A stretch of DNA of 48,119 nucleotides. It comes from a virus. Both the position numbers and the translations under genes were made by a program. The notes under the pieces were generated by a model. It made no database searches, was not told the DNA's origin, and saw only the letters and a list, made by a program, of their open reading frames with translations. The stretch is taken from positions 1-48,119 of IMG/VR virus record IMGVR_UViG_3300023174_000255; one strand, written 5' to 3'. Positions 45,053-48,119 of the stretch are shown in pieces (within the stretch, counting starts at the first letter, position 1; every line of letters begins with the position of its first letter).

Positions 45053-48000
45053 TTGTTTGTTAGTGAAGCATTAAAAACACATTTAGAAACATCAGCAACG
45101 ATACAGGCGGAATCTTTAGTTCTTGCTGAATGGAATATGAATATGCCAGATAATATTTCTAAACTTGGCAACTATAGATACAGACCTCTTGGTTCAGACG
45201 CACAGTTAAGAAATTTACCAATATCATTTGATAATCAGGATGCTGGAAATTACTATACTGGTGCAACAGATGCAGACATAATTGTAGATGGTGGTTTTCA
45301 AAATAATGGAACGCCAGTAAGTTTTACATCAACTAATGAAAAAATGAAAATGATATATTCATTAGAAGATTGCATTAAACCATTCAGACCAAGATCTGGA
45401 ATTAATAAACCACTTTATTTTGCTGGAGACTATCTTCCAAATTCTGGAGCAAACCTAGCAAGACGACCAAGATATTATATGCCATCTAAATATGATCAAT
45501 TTAAATATTGGACATCTTATAGAACTGAAGACGGAATTGAGCGAGGTATATCAAATAATATTTCAAATGGTAATTATTATATTGATGACGCTGTACCATT
45601 TGTAGTATATAAAGAAGAAGTGCCAACAAACAGGCTTATAGTTAAAATGCAAACAAACGTTGGGGACATTGATCTTGGACCCTTTACAAATGCCTCAGAA
45701 GCCTTTAATGACCCATTCTATGGCAATGCTAATAGAACAACTCCATCAAGATGGAAGATTCAATATTTAAAAAATAATCAATGGCAGGATGCTTATTCAT
45801 TTACAGAAAATGATCTACGTGAAGATGGATCTGTAATAGTTGGCTATGACGGATATGTTGAGTTACAGTATGGGCTAATAGTTCCAGATAAGTATAAAAA
45901 CTCTTTTGTTTTTGCAGAAACATTTTCTTCATCAACACTTTTGCCAAATGTTTCTTTAAATGGATATGCATACCTAGTAATTGAAACAAATAATAGTATT
46001 GGTGTTTTTTACATTTGGGATTCAGCAACTGGAGAATACGAAACCTTTATTCCAAATTATGGATGGTATCTTGGATCAGAAGAAATTGATAATAAAACAA
46101 GTTTTGTTACAGACCTTACATCACCACTTTCGTATATTAGTACAACAGATGGCACAACAAAATATAGAGAGTTTGAATATATTCAAGGAATAAGAATTGT
46201 TGTAGAAACAATGAATAAGTTTGACTGTACTTTTGATTTAATTGAAATGTCTCCAAGATTAATAGTTAACATGTCAGATAAAACAATTGATTATTCTATA
46301 AATAAAATTCTTTCAGATTTAGGAAACTCTGCTTTGCCAGTTGGACAGTTACTCGCATCAACTGGTTCAATAACACTTTTTGATGATGATCAAGCACTTA
46401 ATGATAACAACACAACAAGTATTGTTTCAAAGTATATTCGCAAAAATATTAAATTTAATTTTTACGAAAAGATATTAAACGTTGATGGATTTGACTATTG
46501 GGTTCCAATTAAAACTTTATACTCTGAAGGTTTCCCACAAGCAGATACTACTGGTGCAACGCTTCAAATTCAACTAAGAGATTTTTATTTTTTCCTAGAA
46601 TCAATGCCAGCGCCAAGAATGCTTGTTACACAAGTATCTTTAAGTTACGCAACAAGTTTACTTCTTGACTACATTGGCTTTAGCAATTATTCATTTAATA
46701 GAATTGATTCTGAAAATGATCCAATCATTCCATATTTCTTTATTTCCCCTGATCAAAATGTTGCAGAAGTTTTAAATCAATTAGCAGTTTCAACACAGAC
46801 TGCAATGTTTTTTGATGAATATAATAACTTTATTATTATGAGTAAAAACTATATACTTCCAACTATTGACGACAGAGATACTGACATGGTTTTATCAGGA
46901 ACAAATAATCAAACACAAGATGGAATTATAGAAAACCAAAGTAGTGGTATCTTGCCAAACATTCTTGATATAACATCACAAAATAAAAAAGTTTATAATA
47001 ATGGAAAAATTAATTATACGACTAGATACATACAAAGATCATACGGGTCGGTAAAACAAGCAAACATGATTGACAAAGAAAAAACATGGATCTATAAGCC
47101 AGTTTTATTGTGGGAAGTTGCAGGAACGGATGAGTTAAAAACAATTAACTCTGTAGTTTCAAAACAGGGAAGTTATGTGCTTGGGGCCATGCCTTTAAAT
47201 TCAGACCTTACAGACTCAGAGCCAACAGTTGTAAATAATCAACTAATAAATAATATTATAGACATTGGAGAAAATGTTTACGGCTTAACAAGATACAATG
47301 GTTTTCTTTATGCTAATGGCGAAATAATTAAATATGACGCAGCAGAATATAACGTCACTGGCACTGGGAATGTTTGGATTTCTAGTAATCAAGAATATCA
47401 AAATTATTTTTCTTCATTACCATTTAATGGAAAAATATATCCAACTGGTTCAATAAGAATTTATACAGAGCCATACTATGAAACAGTTGATGGCATTACT
47501 CGTTTAAAGAATGGAAATGTCTACCAGCATGGTCGTGCACAATTTGGAACATCAATAGCAAGTCATTCGGCTGGATTATCATCATATTGGTCCAATAATG
47601 ATTATGTTCGTGGATGCGACATGAAATCACAATACTTGTATACAACTACATTATTAAGCGACATAACAACACCAGCCACTACAACAGGCGCTGCAGGTGT
47701 TAATAATACAAAAGCAAGGCAAACATCTAGAAATGGAATTATTAAAAACTTTGCATCTTCTGCATTTTTAACAGAAACAGATGTAAACAAATTAAATTCT
47801 ACACAAAGTGGAACAGTTCAATCATCAGCATTTATTATGAATGGTCCATCATTTACAACTACAGAGACACCAATTAATTTTATTTCTTATGTTTATAAAG
47901 AACTAGACAATGCATATAAACATTTTGGAACAAGAATGCGTATCGTTGGAAAAATTGAAAATAACGAAAATAGAACACAAACACCAATTGGTAGCACAAC

Positions 48001-48119
48001 GTTTTATCAAGTAACTGGATCAGCACCAGATAAAAATGTTAGCATTGGTGGTGGCTCTGGTGGAATAGCAATGTTGCTCAATCCAACAACCAATAATGGC
48101 TATTATTTTGAAATTGCAG
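45053..48119 (+). CDS. Large tail-tip protein, partial at right edge
   Basis: An open frame of 1022 codons continues past the window. It starts at TTG (45053), 1 nt after the previous stop, with GGAAGAGG 6 nt upstream; the first in-frame ATG is about 35 codons later and less suitable. It begins FVSEALKTHLETSATIQAES LVLAEWNMNMPDN and contains many Tyr/Asn-rich beta segments, FYEKILNVDGFDYWVPI, QLRDFYFFLESMPAPRM and LNPTTNNGYYFEI near the cut. Position behind the distal-tail protein fits the Tal/tail-hub or host-specificity protein class. No stop codon was found. Confidence 0.75.
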   Translation, partial: MFVSEALKTHLETSATIQAESLVLAEWNMNMPDNISKLGNYRYRPLGSDAQLRNLPISFDNQDAGNYYTGATDADIIVDGGFQNNGTPVSFTSTNEKMKMIYSLEDCIKPFRPRSGINKPLYFAGDYLPNSGANLARRPRYYMPSKYDQFKYWTSYRTEDGIERGISNNISNGNYYIDDAVPFVVYKEEVPTNRLIVKMQTNVGDIDLGPFTNASEAFNDPFYGNANRTTPSRWKIQYLKNNQWQDAYSFTENDLREDGSVIVGYDGYVELQYGLIVPDKYKNSFVFAETFSSSTLLPNVSLNGYAYLVIETNNSIGVFYIWDSATGEYETFIPNYGWYLGSEEIDNKTSFVTDLTSPLSYISTTDGTTKYREFEYIQGIRIVVETMNKFDCTFDLIEMSPRLIVNMSDKTIDYSINKILSDLGNSALPVGQLLASTGSITLFDDDQALNDNNTTSIVSKYIRKNIKFNFYEKILNVDGFDYWVPIKTLYSEGFPQADTTGATLQIQLRDFYFFLESMPAPRMLVTQVSLSYATSLLLDYIGFSNYSFNRIDSENDPIIPYFFISPDQNVAEVLNQLAVSTQTAMFFDEYNNFIIMSKNYILPTIDDRDTDMVLSGTNNQTQDGIIENQSSGILPNILDITSQNKKVYNNGKINYTTRYIQRSYGSVKQANMIDKEKTWIYKPVLLWEVAGTDELKTINSVVSKQGSYVLGAMPLNSDLTDSEPTVVNNQLINNIIDIGENVYGLTRYNGFLYANGEIIKYDAAEYNVTGTGNVWISSNQEYQNYFSSLPFNGKIYPTGSIRIYTEPYYETVDGITRLKNGNVYQHGRAQFGTSIASHSAGLSSYWSNNDYVRGCDMKSQYLYTTTLLSDITTPATTTGAAGVNNTKARQTSRNGIIKNFASSAFLTETDVNKLNSTQSGTVQSSAFIMNGPSFTTTETPINFISYVYKELDNAYKHFGTRMRIVGKIENNENRTQTPIGSTTFYQVTGSAPDKNVSIGGGSGGIAMLLNPTTNNGYYFEIA

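Noticed and set aside
1-48119. Integrase, attachment site, transposase or terminase
   Set aside because: No product with the expected motifs was found on either strand, so temperate lifestyle and packaging type cannot be judged from this window.

Overview
The window is one contiguous piece of a tailed double-stranded DNA phage genome with a low-GC, long-tailed (siphovirus) layout. It holds no bacterial housekeeping gene and no integrase. Terminase, DNA polymerase, helicase and primase are not visible, so the genome continues beyond the window. The host is probably a low-GC actinobacterium, perhaps a freshwater or marine one. This is an inference from a GP88-type protein and other small proteins that look like actinophage families, from operators matching the actinobacterial GlxR/CRP consensus, and from many predicted leaderless starts, which are common in Actinobacteria. 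No sequence search was possible.

Layout. (1) Positions 1-6260, minus strand: about 22 very small genes in seven short transcription units, often joined by TAATG stop-start overlaps. Many encode cysteine-rich (zinc-ribbon-like) microproteins; the only recognised family is GP88. (2) 6260-7560, plus strand: two near-identical tandem promoters and five small genes ending at a terminator. (3) 7649-9624, minus strand: four accessory genes, namely a protein with a paralogue at 16.3 kb, an S-adenosylmethionine decarboxylase (speD-like), a zinc-ribbon protein and a possible nuclease-like protein. (4) 9802-23126: a small membrane protein, then a long array of fibre, adhesin and baseplate-accessory proteins (RGDT beta-sandwich proteins, fibronectin III plus polyglycine, tail collar, Mtd-like N-terminus, repeat-rich fibres). 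It is interrupted by a glycosyltransferase and an opposite-strand secreted lysozyme. (5) 23291-25324: a class II (adenosylcobalamin) ribonucleotide reductase. (6) 25360-48119: a LamG-type tail protein, portal, prohead protease with an in-frame nested scaffold, major capsid protein, head-tail connectors, tail tube, two paralogous tail-assembly chaperones, a 2017-residue tape measure, a distal-tail-like protein and a large tail protein running off the right edge.

Regulation is the most striking part. The early region carries eleven copies of a TGTGA-N6-TCACA palindrome (the CRP/GlxR consensus). Six of them sit 44 or 55-56 bp upstream of good -10 boxes, two distances one helical turn apart. The same intergenic modules hold a GC-rich 10-mer, tandem ATGTCCG repeats, CGACACGCC boxes and perfect DnaA boxes. 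Late genes instead use an extended -10 (TGnTATAAT) without a -35. It is placed either 5-9 nt from the start codon (predicted leaderless mRNA) or about 17 nt away with a Shine-Dalgarno. The phage therefore appears to have two promoter classes: an early set that may read host cAMP-CRP/GlxR status and a late extended -10 set.
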